Origin: Syntrophaceae bacterium UBA2208
GTDB taxonomy: Bacteria; Desulfobacterota; BSN033; UBA1163
DNA: 20,368 bases
Assembly (NCBI GenBank): GCA_002327885.1
Contig: DCUS01000212.1
Span: forward strand, 10,739 to 31,106
Direction: 5' to 3'
Shown: positions 7,977 through 16,069 of the stretch, piece after piece
Numbering within the stretch: the stretch's first letter is position 1
How the letters are laid out: the number at the start of each line of letters is the position of its first letter
Notes under the pieces: generated by a model
Databases searched by the model: none
What the model saw: the letters and a program-made list of their open reading frames with translations, nothing else
Told to the model about the DNA's origin: nothing
Program-made: the position numbers and the translations under genes

Positions 7977-10900
7977 CCTGAGGAGCCAACCTGTTCACCA
8001 GAAGCTTGATCATGTGGATAGACATGTCAGGATGTTGGTGAAGCAGGGAATGAAAATGACTTCCCTCGATAACGAGGAGATGGGCATCCCCCCGAGCACG
8101 CAGGGAGGCTGTCCGAGGGATATTTCCCAGGACAGCCATTTCTCCAAGACAATCTCCTTCCTGGGCCAGGAAGAGGGTCTCTTCCGAGTTTTTTGTTTTA
8201 CGAATGACCTCCACTCTCCCCTGGTAAACAATATATAACTCGTCCCCGAATTCCCCCTGTTGGCAGATCGGCGTTCCATCCTCAACCCACCGCTCCGAGA
8301 TGATCCGGGCGATCGCATCCATTTGCTGTTCCGTTAATTGAGAAAACAAATTGACCTTTCTGATAAATTCAATCCTCTCCTGAATCCGGGCTTCGGGCAA
8401 AGCTAAGATGTTTGCAAAAAGGCGAAATGCTCCTGGAACACCGGCAGGGAGTTGCCGGAAAAAAGAATACCCGATATAGAGAAAGGTTCCCCGGCCATAT
8501 TGGCATTCAACCAAACCTCCTTCCAAGGGATCTTCCTTGGGATCGGAACAAGAAAGGAGTGTGTGGTACCGCTTGTCCCATTGACTGAAAAAGTAAAGCC
8601 CTCGATCGCGCACCCAGCCTTCAAAATCCTCACCTGTGATGGGGTTGGGCATGTGAAAAAGAGAATGATTCGGATCAAGAATTTTTACAGGAGCATCTTC
8701 ATGGGTCACTCGGTCGTGCGGCTGGTTGTATTGAAAAGGGTAGGGGGCAAAACCCGGTGTCTGGTACCGATACCCTTGATACTGGACAATCAGTGTTCCA
8801 CCCTGTTTCACGTATTCTAAAAACCGTGAGGAGTTCTTCCTTAACTCCTCGCGGATTAGGTAGGCATTCGGTCCGATCACCACAGCATCGAAGCGGTTGA
8901 GGTCAAGATGACCCATTTCCGCATCCCCGATGTTATGGAAATGGATGTTGAAAGGTTTCAGGGCTTCGAGCAACTCCTCCCGGGCGCCCCAAACATAGGC
9001 ATAACGCAGCTTTCGGGAGAAACAGACGTCAATAAGGTGGATGGTCACTTGCGAAGCGGTAAGAATAAATTCTTCTTTAACGCAATTCGACTCATCGACG
9101 ATCACCGAAAGACCCGGGGCACCCATTCGCACAGGCGTGACAATGGTCTCATAGTCCCGCCCTCCCATACGAATTTTATATTGAATAGAATATCGGCCAG
9201 GCAAAGTCCCTGAAGGAACGGCAACCGTATGTTGAACGATTTTCGTTTCTCTTGATTTTTCCAGAAAGATATCGATTTTGTGCGGAGAAACCTTCCATCC
9301 TTGAGGGACGACAATCTCCAGGCCCCCTTCAACCGGTTGATCACTGTTGTTATATACAGACACTTGCAGTTTTACGTGCTGCTCTTCATCTTTGGTTTGC
9401 AAGAATTCCTTTTCCTTATTGAGGTAGAGGGAAATGGGCGGCACGACAGATAGAGGAAGTTCCCTGTACCCGCCGGGGAAAGCCTCACGGCAAGCGGCCG
9501 CTTTTTCAAGTTTAAGAGTATGGCCTCCTGTATGGACTTCGCAGTTGAAACGTATAGCCGGGAGGCCGAAAGGATGGCCGACGGATACACCTTCAGGCCA
9601 ATGATAGGTATAATTCTCCCTTGACTTGACCAGCCAATACGGAGACGCCAAGGCAGCCATTTCCGGAACAATGATCTCGAAATGGGTTCTGAGCGATCCA
9701 GAAGGAAATGGATTCTTCATTGTTTCGACGGCATTCAGGCAATTGGCCTCCCACCCTTCGGGTAAAAGGGCCGTGAATGTTGCCTGTTCAATCGGGATTT
9801 TCCTCTGATTCCATAGGGAGACAGAAACACGAAATCGATGGCATGGAATCACCCTTGCCCATTCGCTGAGACATTCGAGCCTCAGTCCCAGACATTCTGA
9901 AAGGACTTCTTGCAAATCTGCCATTTTCCGGAGGAGATAAGAGCGAATAGACTTTGCGTTTTCGCTATAGACAGCTTCTTTTGCCGTGTTTTCGTATGTT
10001 TTCCGAAACATGGACAAGGCGTCCAGAAGGGACGAGGAAGCCCCCATCGGGTCGTCTGCTCGATATTGATTGAGTGCATCGGCCAAGATAGACTTGATTC
10101 TTTCGAGGCGGCCCCTCAAAAACGGAAAGCCGTTTCCCGGGTAGTCGGCAAGGCCCGCCAATGAAGGATCCAGTCCATCAAAAAAGTCTGATTCCCTTTC
10201 CGGTACAGGAACATGGCTTTTGATCAATGAGAAGTAATAATAAAAATCTCCGGGTGCCGGAGAAAAGCCCATCGCCTGTGTTTGGTGCTTGTTATATGCG
10301 ATCCATGCCCGCTCCTGGTAAGTTCTTCTTGAAATAGGGTCATATTCACCGGTATTAATTCGCAATATCCCGGTTTTTTCCAAATCTGGATTTATCTGGC
10401 CATAAAGGTTCAACGCACCCCCGGCAGTTAAATCTCCTCCTGAATTGTCTATGGATTGATAGAATTTTAGAGGTTGCCATGCTGAAAGACCCTGTGCCTT
10501 TAACTCTGGAAACCGGTCCGGATTGCCTGCAGCTTCGAATGCTTCGAAGCAGACCTGCCCGACCGCCTGATGTTGGCCGTGGAAATCGCCCGGGGTTCCC
10601 GTATACCGGGCAACGATGATATGAGGCTGGACAAATCGGATGGCACGGACGACCTCCCGTACTAATGTTTTCCGATCCCATTTTGCGAAGGCATCCTCTG
10701 CATTCTTGCTGTAGCCAAAATCGAAGAAAGGGCCGAACAGGGATTCCCCTCCATCGATTTGTCGAGCGGCCAGGCTTTCCCAGGTGCGATAAATGCCCAA
10801 TGCTTCGTCCCGGTAGGGTCCAATCCTGTTCTGCCCCCCTTCGCCTCGCGTTGCAGACCAGTAGACGGTTCGGACCTTATATTTACCGGACAGGTATGAT

Positions 10901-11013
10901 AGGAGACCGATGTCCTCATCGTCCGGATGAGCGCCGATGTGGAGCATCGCCCCTGCCATTCCCAGACTTTGCAGACGGGAGTCCAACCGTGCATTTTTTT
11001 CAGCGTCGAACAT
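7969..11013 (-). CDS. LmbE/PIG-L deacetylase with NEW3-like, ThuA/GATase-like and C-terminal cyclic-nucleotide-binding domains
   Basis: This protein of about 1,015 residues combines at least four parts (numbering from the GTG at 11022). Residues 20–270 are an LmbE/PIG-L zinc deacetylase with AHPDDE at 31–36 and DFHGQH at 146–151. H32, D35 and H151 are the expected zinc ligands by analogy with MshB/BshB, and H148 is the conserved second histidine. Residues 390–635 are beta-rich and include a NEW3-like segment (PQGWKVSP, then GTLPGRYSIQYKIRMGG). Residues 660–875 resemble a ThuA/glutamine-amidotransferase-like fold (FDAVVIGPNAY, GGTLIVQYQG, GRGTFLYIGYSF). Residues 885–1013 are a CAP_ED cyclic-nucleotide-binding domain with a phosphate cassette: E961 in GEMAVLG and R970 in PRTAS. 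No signal peptide or membrane segment is seen. The start is either ATG 11013, with GAGG close by, or GTG 11022. It leads the operon with the BshA-like gene. The GlcNAc-malate deacetylase role is inferred. Confidence 0.82.
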   Translation of the reverse strand: MFDAEKNARLDSRLQSLGMAGAMLHIGAHPDDEDIGLLSYLSGKYKVRTVYWSATRGEGGQNRIGPYRDEALGIYRTWESLAARQIDGGESLFGPFFDFGYSKNAEDAFAKWDRKTLVREVVRAIRFVQPHIIVARYTGTPGDFHGQHQAVGQVCFEAFEAAGNPDRFPELKAQGLSAWQPLKFYQSIDNSGGDLTAGGALNLYGQINPDLEKTGILRINTGEYDPISRRTYQERAWIAYNKHQTQAMGFSPAPGDFYYYFSLIKSHVPVPERESDFFDGLDPSLAGLADYPGNGFPFLRGRLERIKSILADALNQYRADDPMGASSSLLDALSMFRKTYENTAKEAVYSENAKSIRSYLLRKMADLQEVLSECLGLRLECLSEWARVIPCHRFRVSVSLWNQRKIPIEQATFTALLPEGWEANCLNAVETMKNPFPSGSLRTHFEIIVPEMAALASPYWLVKSRENYTYHWPEGVSVGHPFGLPAIRFNCEVHTGGHTLKLEKAAACREAFPGGYRELPLSVVPPISLYLNKEKEFLQTKDEEQHVKLQVSVYNNSDQPVEGGLEIVVPQGWKVSPHKIDIFLEKSRETKIVQHTVAVPSGTLPGRYSIQYKIRMGGRDYETIVTPVRMGAPGLSVIVDESNCVKEEFILTASQVTIHLIDVCFSRKLRYAYVWGAREELLEALKPFNIHFHNIGDAEMGHLDLNRFDAVVIGPNAYLIREELRKNSSRFLEYVKQGGTLIVQYQGYRYQTPGFAPYPFQYNQPHDRVTHEDAPVKILDPNHSLFHMPNPITGEDFEGWVRDRGLYFFSQWDKRYHTLLSCSDPKEDPLEGGLVECQYGRGTFLYIGYSFFRQLPAGVPGAFRLFANILALPEARIQERIEFIRKVNLFSQLTEQQMDAIARIISERWVEDGTPICQQGEFGDELYIVYQGRVEVIRKTKNSEETLFLAQEGDCLGEMAVLGNIPRTASLRARGDAHLLVIEGSHFHSLLHQHPDMSIHMIKLLVNRLAPQDG

Positions 11014-11127
11014 TTTCCTCACTATATCATTCCGAGCACCTGAAAGGCGCGTGGCAATCCCTCGAGAATGCTACTCCCAGGTATGACAGACCTGCCCCAC
11101 TTTCTAACTGTCAATAGTGTAGACCTG

Positions 11128-11176
11128 ACACCTAATATATGTACACGTCATAAACGTGTGTCATATTTTCAGGTGT
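11128..11176. promoter_or_regulatory. Nested inverted repeats upstream of the deacetylase operon
   Basis: The 225-base gap 11023–11247 is AT-rich and holds no gene that I can see. Within it two perfect 6-base inverted repeats share almost the same centre. The inner one is ACACGT (11143–11148) with ACGTGT (11154–11159). The outer one is ACACCT (11128–11133) with AGGTGT (11171–11176). A TTGACA on the − strand (11109–11114) could be a −35, but no convincing −10 follows at 16–18 bases. This is the likely regulatory region for the deacetylase–BshA operon. It may instead serve as an end signal for the radical SAM gene. Confidence 0.4.
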
Positions 11177-11247
11177 AAATCATACAAAACGTTTCAATCG
11201 ATTTAAGCAAATGTATTTAAATAGTTAGATAGTTATCAAATTTCATA

Positions 11248-12780
11248 TTATTTAGCTGCTCCGCGCCCCTGGCTGCCACTATTTTCATAGATCTTTTGAA
11301 AATGATGACCATAAATTGAAAGTCGAACACATAAAGGGACGTGTGCAGGATATCGACAGGCAGTCCATAAAAGCGTCTTCCAGTAATAAAAGCGCCCTTT
11401 CCCAATAATCCCAAGGGTCCAGATAGATTGGAAGAAGGCCTTAACATAGCATAGCTTGAATGTCTCTCTCCCTTTCTTAGGAGGGGTGTAATTGGCCAAG
11501 AATACGGCTATCCGGTGATAAAAATGGCGAGGTGAATAAATGGATGAGAGGATGTATTTGTATCCTTGGACAAGCTGGTGATAATCCAACTTGGGGATGA
11601 AGTTTATGGAAGCATCCGTATTATCTCCGGTTGGTTCGCCTAAAAGCCTACCTTCTCTTTGGAGCCGCTTGTATAGTTTCGTACCCGGTGGGGCATTCAA
11701 GAGCCCAACCATAGCGGTAACGATACCGCTTTGCTGTATGAAGTTTACCTGATCTTCAAAGATGCTCGGAGGGTCATTATCAAAACCAACGATGAACCCG
11801 CCTAAGACCTGAAGACCAAGATTTTGCATCTTCTTCACTGCAGCCATCATGTCCCTCTGGCTATTCATAACCTTCCGACATTCAACGAGGCTCTTCTCTT
11901 CAACAGTCTCAATTCCGACAAATACCGAATTGAAGCCAGCGGCTACCATGAGTTTCATTAAGTCTTCGTCCTCACCTAAATTGATGGAGGCCTGTGTGAG
12001 GAAAGAAAAAGGATACCGCCTTTCTTCCATCCATTTTGTAAGAGCCGGTAGAAGTTCTCCTTTTAATTTGCGAGGCTTCAAAATAAAGTTATCATCGGCG
12101 AAAAATACGATCCCCCTCCACCCCTTCATGTAAAGGGTGTCAAGTTCCTCCAATATCTGAATTTCAGTTTTTATTCGAGCTTCTTTCCCATTGAGAAGAG
12201 CAACATCGCAGAATTCACAATCAAAAGGACACCCCCTGCAATACTGTACACTCATGACGGCGTAATTTGAAAAATCGATTAGGTCCCATTTAGGGAGGGG
12301 AGAAAGTGTTAAATCAGGCCATTCCGAATTAGCATAAAGGTGTTTTGCCTCCCCTTTTTTCAAGTCTTTAATAAAGGAAGGGAGGTTTGTTTCTGCCTCC
12401 TGGAGAATCAAGTGGTCAATCTCTTCAAACCTATCCGGAGAGAGGGAGAAGAGGGGCCCTCCAGCGACAATCCTTTTGCCGAAATCTTTTGCCTTACTGA
12501 CTATTTCTCTGACCGATTTTTTTTGTATCTCCATAGCGCTGATCAAAACATAATCAGCCCATAGAATATCCTCATCGAGGAGCACATCCACATTCAGGTC
12601 GACGAGTCTCTGATTCCAGTTTGAGGGCAACAGTGAAGCGACTGTCAAAAGCCCCAACGGAGGAATAAAACTCTTCTTGGAGATGAACTTGAGGGCATGC
12701 CTGAAACTCCAAAAGGTATCAGGGTAGCGGGGATAAATGAGGAGAATATTTAATGGTTCCTTATTAAATTCCTTTGTCAT
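11248..12780 (-). CDS. B12-binding-domain radical SAM protein (DUF4070-like)
   Basis: The 510-residue protein has an N-terminal Rossmann-like B12-binding-type domain (about 10–150: NILLIYPRYPDTFW, FIPPLGLLTVASLLP, DYVLISAMEIQ, RIVAGGPLFS), but no DxHxxG cobalamin motif. The radical SAM core contains the cluster motif CRGCPFDCEFC near 181–191, with C184, C188 and C191 as CX3CX2C. Further core segments are FFADDNF, FLTQASINL and FVGIETVEEKSL. The C-terminal part (about 365–510) fits DUF4070, the region shared with hopanoid methylase HpnP and many uncharacterised enzymes. The substrate is unknown; hopanoid or other lipid modification is only a possibility. The ATG at 12780 has GAGG before it and lies 5 bases after the cyclase stop. 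A TTG at 12789 would overlap that stop. It is therefore in one operon with the cyclase. Confidence 0.85.
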   Translation of the reverse strand: MTKEFNKEPLNILLIYPRYPDTFWSFRHALKFISKKSFIPPLGLLTVASLLPSNWNQRLVDLNVDVLLDEDILWADYVLISAMEIQKKSVREIVSKAKDFGKRIVAGGPLFSLSPDRFEEIDHLILQEAETNLPSFIKDLKKGEAKHLYANSEWPDLTLSPLPKWDLIDFSNYAVMSVQYCRGCPFDCEFCDVALLNGKEARIKTEIQILEELDTLYMKGWRGIVFFADDNFILKPRKLKGELLPALTKWMEERRYPFSFLTQASINLGEDEDLMKLMVAAGFNSVFVGIETVEEKSLVECRKVMNSQRDMMAAVKKMQNLGLQVLGGFIVGFDNDPPSIFEDQVNFIQQSGIVTAMVGLLNAPPGTKLYKRLQREGRLLGEPTGDNTDASINFIPKLDYHQLVQGYKYILSSIYSPRHFYHRIAVFLANYTPPKKGRETFKLCYVKAFFQSIWTLGIIGKGRFYYWKTLLWTACRYPAHVPLCVRLSIYGHHFQKIYENSGSQGRGAAK

Positions 12781-12785
12781 TGTCC

Positions 12786-15209
12786 TCAACTTTTAAGATA
12801 GGTTATTTCAAAAACATCTAATCTCCCTGTTTTTCCCTTCACCTCAATAGGTTCGAGTTCGGCGTATTTAATATTTTGGCTTAAGTGAAGCAACGTATCT
12901 TTTGTGACAAGGATTTGTCCCTCTCGAGCTGCTCCCGAAAACCTTGAGGCGATATTCACTGTATCCCCTATCACTGTAAATTCCATTCTCTCCGGCGAAC
13001 CAATATTCCCCAAAAAGACTTCCCCCGTATTAATCCCGATTCCCATGTCCATTTCCACTCCCAATTGATTCTTCCACTTTTCTTTTAACGAGGCCATGCG
13101 CTTCATCATTTGAATAGCAGTCTGGACGGCCGTTCCTGCAGAATTCTCTAATGGGATGAGGCTGCCGAACACTGCCACAATCGCATCGCCGATATATTTG
13201 TCGAGAGAACCCTGGTGTTCGAAGATAATCTTAGCCATCTCGGTGAAATATTCGTTGAGTAACGAAACTAATTGGTCCGAGGGAAGGGTCTCTGAAATTC
13301 GCGTAAAATTTCTAATATCGCTGAAGATGACGGTCACTACCTTTCTATCCCCGCCCAAGTTGACTTGAACATTTTTTTGAATTACCTGGTCCACAATTTG
13401 GGGTGACAGATAGCGAGCGAGGTTAGCCCTCACGGTTTCCTCTGCTTTCATTTGATCCACAAGCCTCGCATTTTCGATAGCCACGGCTCCCTGATTGGCC
13501 AGGGTACGGAGAAGATCGATATCCTCCCGGTTATAGAATTTTCCTGATTTCTTCTCCCCCAGGTTAAGGAGTCCGATCACCTTATCCTGAAAAATGAGCG
13601 GGACCATCAGGCTTGCATTCAGGGTTTCAAAATCTTTGGCACAGCTTGGCGATACCTCACGATATTTAGGGTCCTCAAGGACATCATATTTGGTCAGTTC
13701 TTTTTTCTCATTTTCGATAATGATGACGACAGGTTGATTCCTTTTGAAGGTTAGGTGTTCGACTTCTCTTTTTTTCTCCCCATCAGCCATATAAACCTGG
13801 TATTCGTTTGTCGCAGGGTTTAAGAGCATGACCGAACTTGTATTGATGAACATATCTTTCATGAAGGTGTTGATGAGTTGTCTGAGAATCTGTCCCAGGT
13901 CCAACAAGGAGGTGATCGCATTGCTGATTTTGTCGATAATTTTCCCATAGTCATACTCTTTTCTGAAGAAAATGCGGTCCACGAGAGACTGAATCCGATT
14001 CCGCAAGGGGTTAAATATCAGAATGATAATTAGTGTAAACACAATCGGGAAAACCCTGGATTGTGAAATCTCGTATTTCCCCAGAAAAAAGTTAATTGAA
14101 ATGCTTAAAACGATATAAGCGCCCGCGACCACAGAGGTAACGATGACATAACCCACCGCCCTCTTGATAATTGTCTCGGCATCAAAAAGATTGTGTCTAA
14201 CGATAGAGTAGCCGATGGAGATTGGAAAGAAAATTCCCAAGAGAGGCAAAAAGTTCCAGGGAAAGTCGAGTTTCATAAAATGGGCTGATAGCATGAGCAT
14301 TGCAGGGAGGAGCCAACCTATCGTGGCGCCCAATATAATCATTTTGCCCCGCTGCCTGACGATGGCAGAAGAGGCTTTAGCCATCGAATGGAGCACCAGA
14401 ATAATTACACCAGTTACGCAGAATAAATTGAATATACGAATATAGGAAGTAATATCTTTGATATGGAGTGACATAAAAAAAGGATTAGTAGAAGCTGAAA
14501 CCATCTGGGAGCTAAAAACAGAAAATTCAAACGCCAGAGCTAAAATGAAAGCAGGTAAGTAAATCAAGTATTCCAAAAAAGGATGGATCACCAACGCCCT
14601 CTTTTTTTCGGGGAAGATCAGACCTATGTTTAAAAAAAGTGCTCCCCCAAGAGGAACAGCAAAGTAATGAATGGGGACCAGAAAATAGGTTGACTGAATC
14701 TCAAATCCCGTAACCATATAAATGCCCATGATCAGGCAAAAAAAGAAGAAGACCCAACTCGTGTGAACATCGGGCTTGATTACATAGACAATAAACCCCA
14801 GAATGAAAAGAGCAAATCCTCCCAGAAATGGCATAAAAAAGACCATGAAAAAATCATAAGGGCTGAAAATACTTGAAGGGATAGCCATCTTATTGGTTTG
14901 CCCTTCCGATTCGACGGTATAGTGAACCAACGTCCCGGGAGGCGTTTTGCTGATAATGGCCATTAAATCTTTGCTTTTTCTTATGGGTTGACCGTCTGCT
15001 GTGACAATCTTATCCATAAGTTTAAGGCCTGCTTTGATACCTGGCCAGTCTGGTGAACTCATGGACCCTACGTGAGGAACCTTATAGACAAGAAAGCCCG
15101 GGAAGGGCTGATTGATACAAGAAAGGGCCTTGAGAAAGGAGATGATTGAGAGGGCGACAGCAAAAGCACTGAGTCCATAAAATATTACTGATGAACGTTT
15201 CAACCGCAT
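12786..15209 (-). CDS. Membrane class III nucleotidyl (adenylate) cyclase with PDZ-like and GAF domains
   Basis: This 807-residue integral membrane protein makes a cyclic nucleotide, most likely cAMP. It starts with a membrane segment (about 7–25) and a PDZ-like domain (about 38–112: WPGIKAGLKLMDKIVTADGQ). About eight or nine hydrophobic segments follow between 118 and 400, then a GAF domain (about 430–582) and a coiled linker. The C-terminal cyclase domain (about 620–800) has every key residue: metal-binding D631 (FSDIRNF) and D675 (YIGDAIVAVFG), K671 and D749 for the base (an adenine-type set), and N752 and R756 (VNIASR) for the transition state. It therefore appears active. The PDZ-like part should face the periplasm, suggesting an envelope signal is sensed; this is inferred. 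The ribosome binding site (AGGGGA) is distant. The radical SAM gene follows in the same operon. Confidence 0.88.
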   Translation of the reverse strand: MRLKRSSVIFYGLSAFAVALSIISFLKALSCINQPFPGFLVYKVPHVGSMSSPDWPGIKAGLKLMDKIVTADGQPIRKSKDLMAIISKTPPGTLVHYTVESEGQTNKMAIPSSIFSPYDFFMVFFMPFLGGFALFILGFIVYVIKPDVHTSWVFFFFCLIMGIYMVTGFEIQSTYFLVPIHYFAVPLGGALFLNIGLIFPEKKRALVIHPFLEYLIYLPAFILALAFEFSVFSSQMVSASTNPFFMSLHIKDITSYIRIFNLFCVTGVIILVLHSMAKASSAIVRQRGKMIILGATIGWLLPAMLMLSAHFMKLDFPWNFLPLLGIFFPISIGYSIVRHNLFDAETIIKRAVGYVIVTSVVAGAYIVLSISINFFLGKYEISQSRVFPIVFTLIIILIFNPLRNRIQSLVDRIFFRKEYDYGKIIDKISNAITSLLDLGQILRQLINTFMKDMFINTSSVMLLNPATNEYQVYMADGEKKREVEHLTFKRNQPVVIIIENEKKELTKYDVLEDPKYREVSPSCAKDFETLNASLMVPLIFQDKVIGLLNLGEKKSGKFYNREDIDLLRTLANQGAVAIENARLVDQMKAEETVRANLARYLSPQIVDQVIQKNVQVNLGGDRKVVTVIFSDIRNFTRISETLPSDQLVSLLNEYFTEMAKIIFEHQGSLDKYIGDAIVAVFGSLIPLENSAGTAVQTAIQMMKRMASLKEKWKNQLGVEMDMGIGINTGEVFLGNIGSPERMEFTVIGDTVNIASRFSGAAREGQILVTKDTLLHLSQNIKYAELEPIEVKGKTGRLDVFEITYLKS

Positions 15210-15251
15210 TTTCGTGTAATCCCCTTACCTTTGAAGAAGAGCTCGTAGCAC

Positions 15252-15264
15252 CTGCCTGCGGCAG
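15252..15264. repeat. Short palindrome related to the repeat in lnt
   Basis: The 77-base gap between vapC and the cyclase gene holds CTGCC–TGC–GGCAG. The − strand of the element inside lnt contains CTGCCTGCG, then CTGAAGCTTCG, then GCAG. The present sequence equals it with the middle 11 bases removed. This suggests a second, shorter member of the same repeat family, though 13 bases is little evidence. Confidence 0.35.
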
Positions 15265-15286
15265 ATTACCCAAGCGCATCCCGCAT

Positions 15287-15727
15287 CTATTTTGCCTCAT
15301 CCAGTGGATTCATTACCTGAAGTTTTTCAACCCCAGCAGCTTTGAGCAGGTTCGAGTCGGAGGCAACAAAGGTTACATCCACCTTAGAGGAAAGTTTTAA
15401 CCACAAAGCTGAGGACAGGTGGATAGCATCGGCAGCCTTAAGGGGGTGGTTTTCTATTAGAGTCTTAATTATGATAAGAAGATCGTTATGGAAATCGAGC
15501 ACGAGAAGGCGGTCCCAGTCCTTATCGAACTTGTCAACGATTCGATGAAACGTTTTCTTTTCAATCTCACCTGAGCGGACCTTTCTCATTAGCGCTGAGA
15601 GTATCTCGGGATAGGTGAGTTTCGATGTTGCGAAGAGCTCATTCGTCCCAAGGATGGATTGAACAAAATTTGTTCCCACTTCCTCCGTATATCTTTTTAC
15701 AAGGGCACTGCTATCGAGATAGATCAT
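15287..15727 (-). CDS. vapC: VapC-type PIN-domain toxin (ribonuclease)
   Basis: The 146-residue protein is a PIN-domain ribonuclease, the toxin half of a type II VapBC system. Such toxins cut tRNA or rRNA when freed from the antitoxin. The four acidic residues that bind the metal are in place: D5 (MIYLDSSALVKRY), E41 (YPEILSAL), D100 (LKAADAIHLSSAL) and D124 (FVASDSNLL). Length and motifs are typical, so it looks intact. The ATG overlaps the antitoxin stop by 4 bases (ATGA), giving coupled translation with the antitoxin made first, the usual order. RNA target specificity cannot be read from the sequence. Confidence 0.92.
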   Translation of the reverse strand: MIYLDSSALVKRYTEEVGTNFVQSILGTNELFATSKLTYPEILSALMRKVRSGEIEKKTFHRIVDKFDKDWDRLLVLDFHNDLLIIIKTLIENHPLKAADAIHLSSALWLKLSSKVDVTFVASDSNLLKAAGVEKLQVMNPLDEAK

Positions 15728-16008
15728 CTTCTCTCTTCTATGATGATATCCGATGCTGGCTTTCCAGTGGCTTTAATACTTTTGAAAGGAGACAGCTTCC
15801 CCTTTTTTAGAGGTAGCCTGAGCAACCCTCTTTTTGCCAGGGAGGCAAGTCTCTCTTCAACCCCTGTATTGTTTCGGATCCGGTTAATCCTCTGGATCAT
15901 GGCGACGGGAGCTCCCCGGTCTGTCACAATGATTTTGCTCCCTCTTTTAGTCAATTTGAGATAATAGGTGAGCTTGTTTTTTAATTCTTTTATTCCTACC
16001 GTTTCCAT
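15724..16008 (-). CDS. vapB: Phd/YefM-family antitoxin (VapB partner)
   Basis: The 94-residue protein matches the Phd/YefM antitoxin fold in its first 40 residues: METVGIKELKNKLTYYLKLT, then RGSKIIVTDRGAPVAMI. This part binds DNA as a dimer and represses its own operon. The basic, extended C-terminal half (about 50–94) should wrap around and inhibit the PIN toxin. The ATG has GAGG at 16017–16020. Its gene is first in the operon and overlaps the toxin gene by 4 bases. A promoter with an overlapping inverted repeat lies immediately upstream, which fits autoregulation. Confidence 0.9.
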   Translation of the reverse strand: METVGIKELKNKLTYYLKLTKRGSKIIVTDRGAPVAMIQRINRIRNNTGVEERLASLAKRGLLRLPLKKGKLSPFKSIKATGKPASDIIIEERR

Positions 16009-16021
16009 AAGATTTTCCTCA

Positions 16022-16058
16022 ATGTAGCCATGGTAGCTACATCAAGAGGAAAAGTCAA
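16022..16058 (-). promoter_or_regulatory. vapBC promoter with overlapping operator-like inverted repeat
   Basis: On the − strand TTGACT (16053–16058) and TACCAT (16030–16035) are separated by exactly 17 bases, a good −35/−10 pair. The −10 lies inside a 21-base inverted repeat at 16022–16042, with perfect 7-base arms ATGTAGC/GCTACAT and a 7-base centre. An antitoxin bound here would block the polymerase, as expected for Phd/YefM-type autoregulation. The −10 matches the consensus at 4 of 6 positions. Confidence 0.65.
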
Positions 16059-16069
16059 TTATTTTTCGT

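Noticed and set aside
10665..11117. 150-residue open frame on the + strand
   Set aside because: It lies opposite the LmbE catalytic domain (AHPDDE region), has composition unlike a real protein, and its frame mirrors the real gene's codons.
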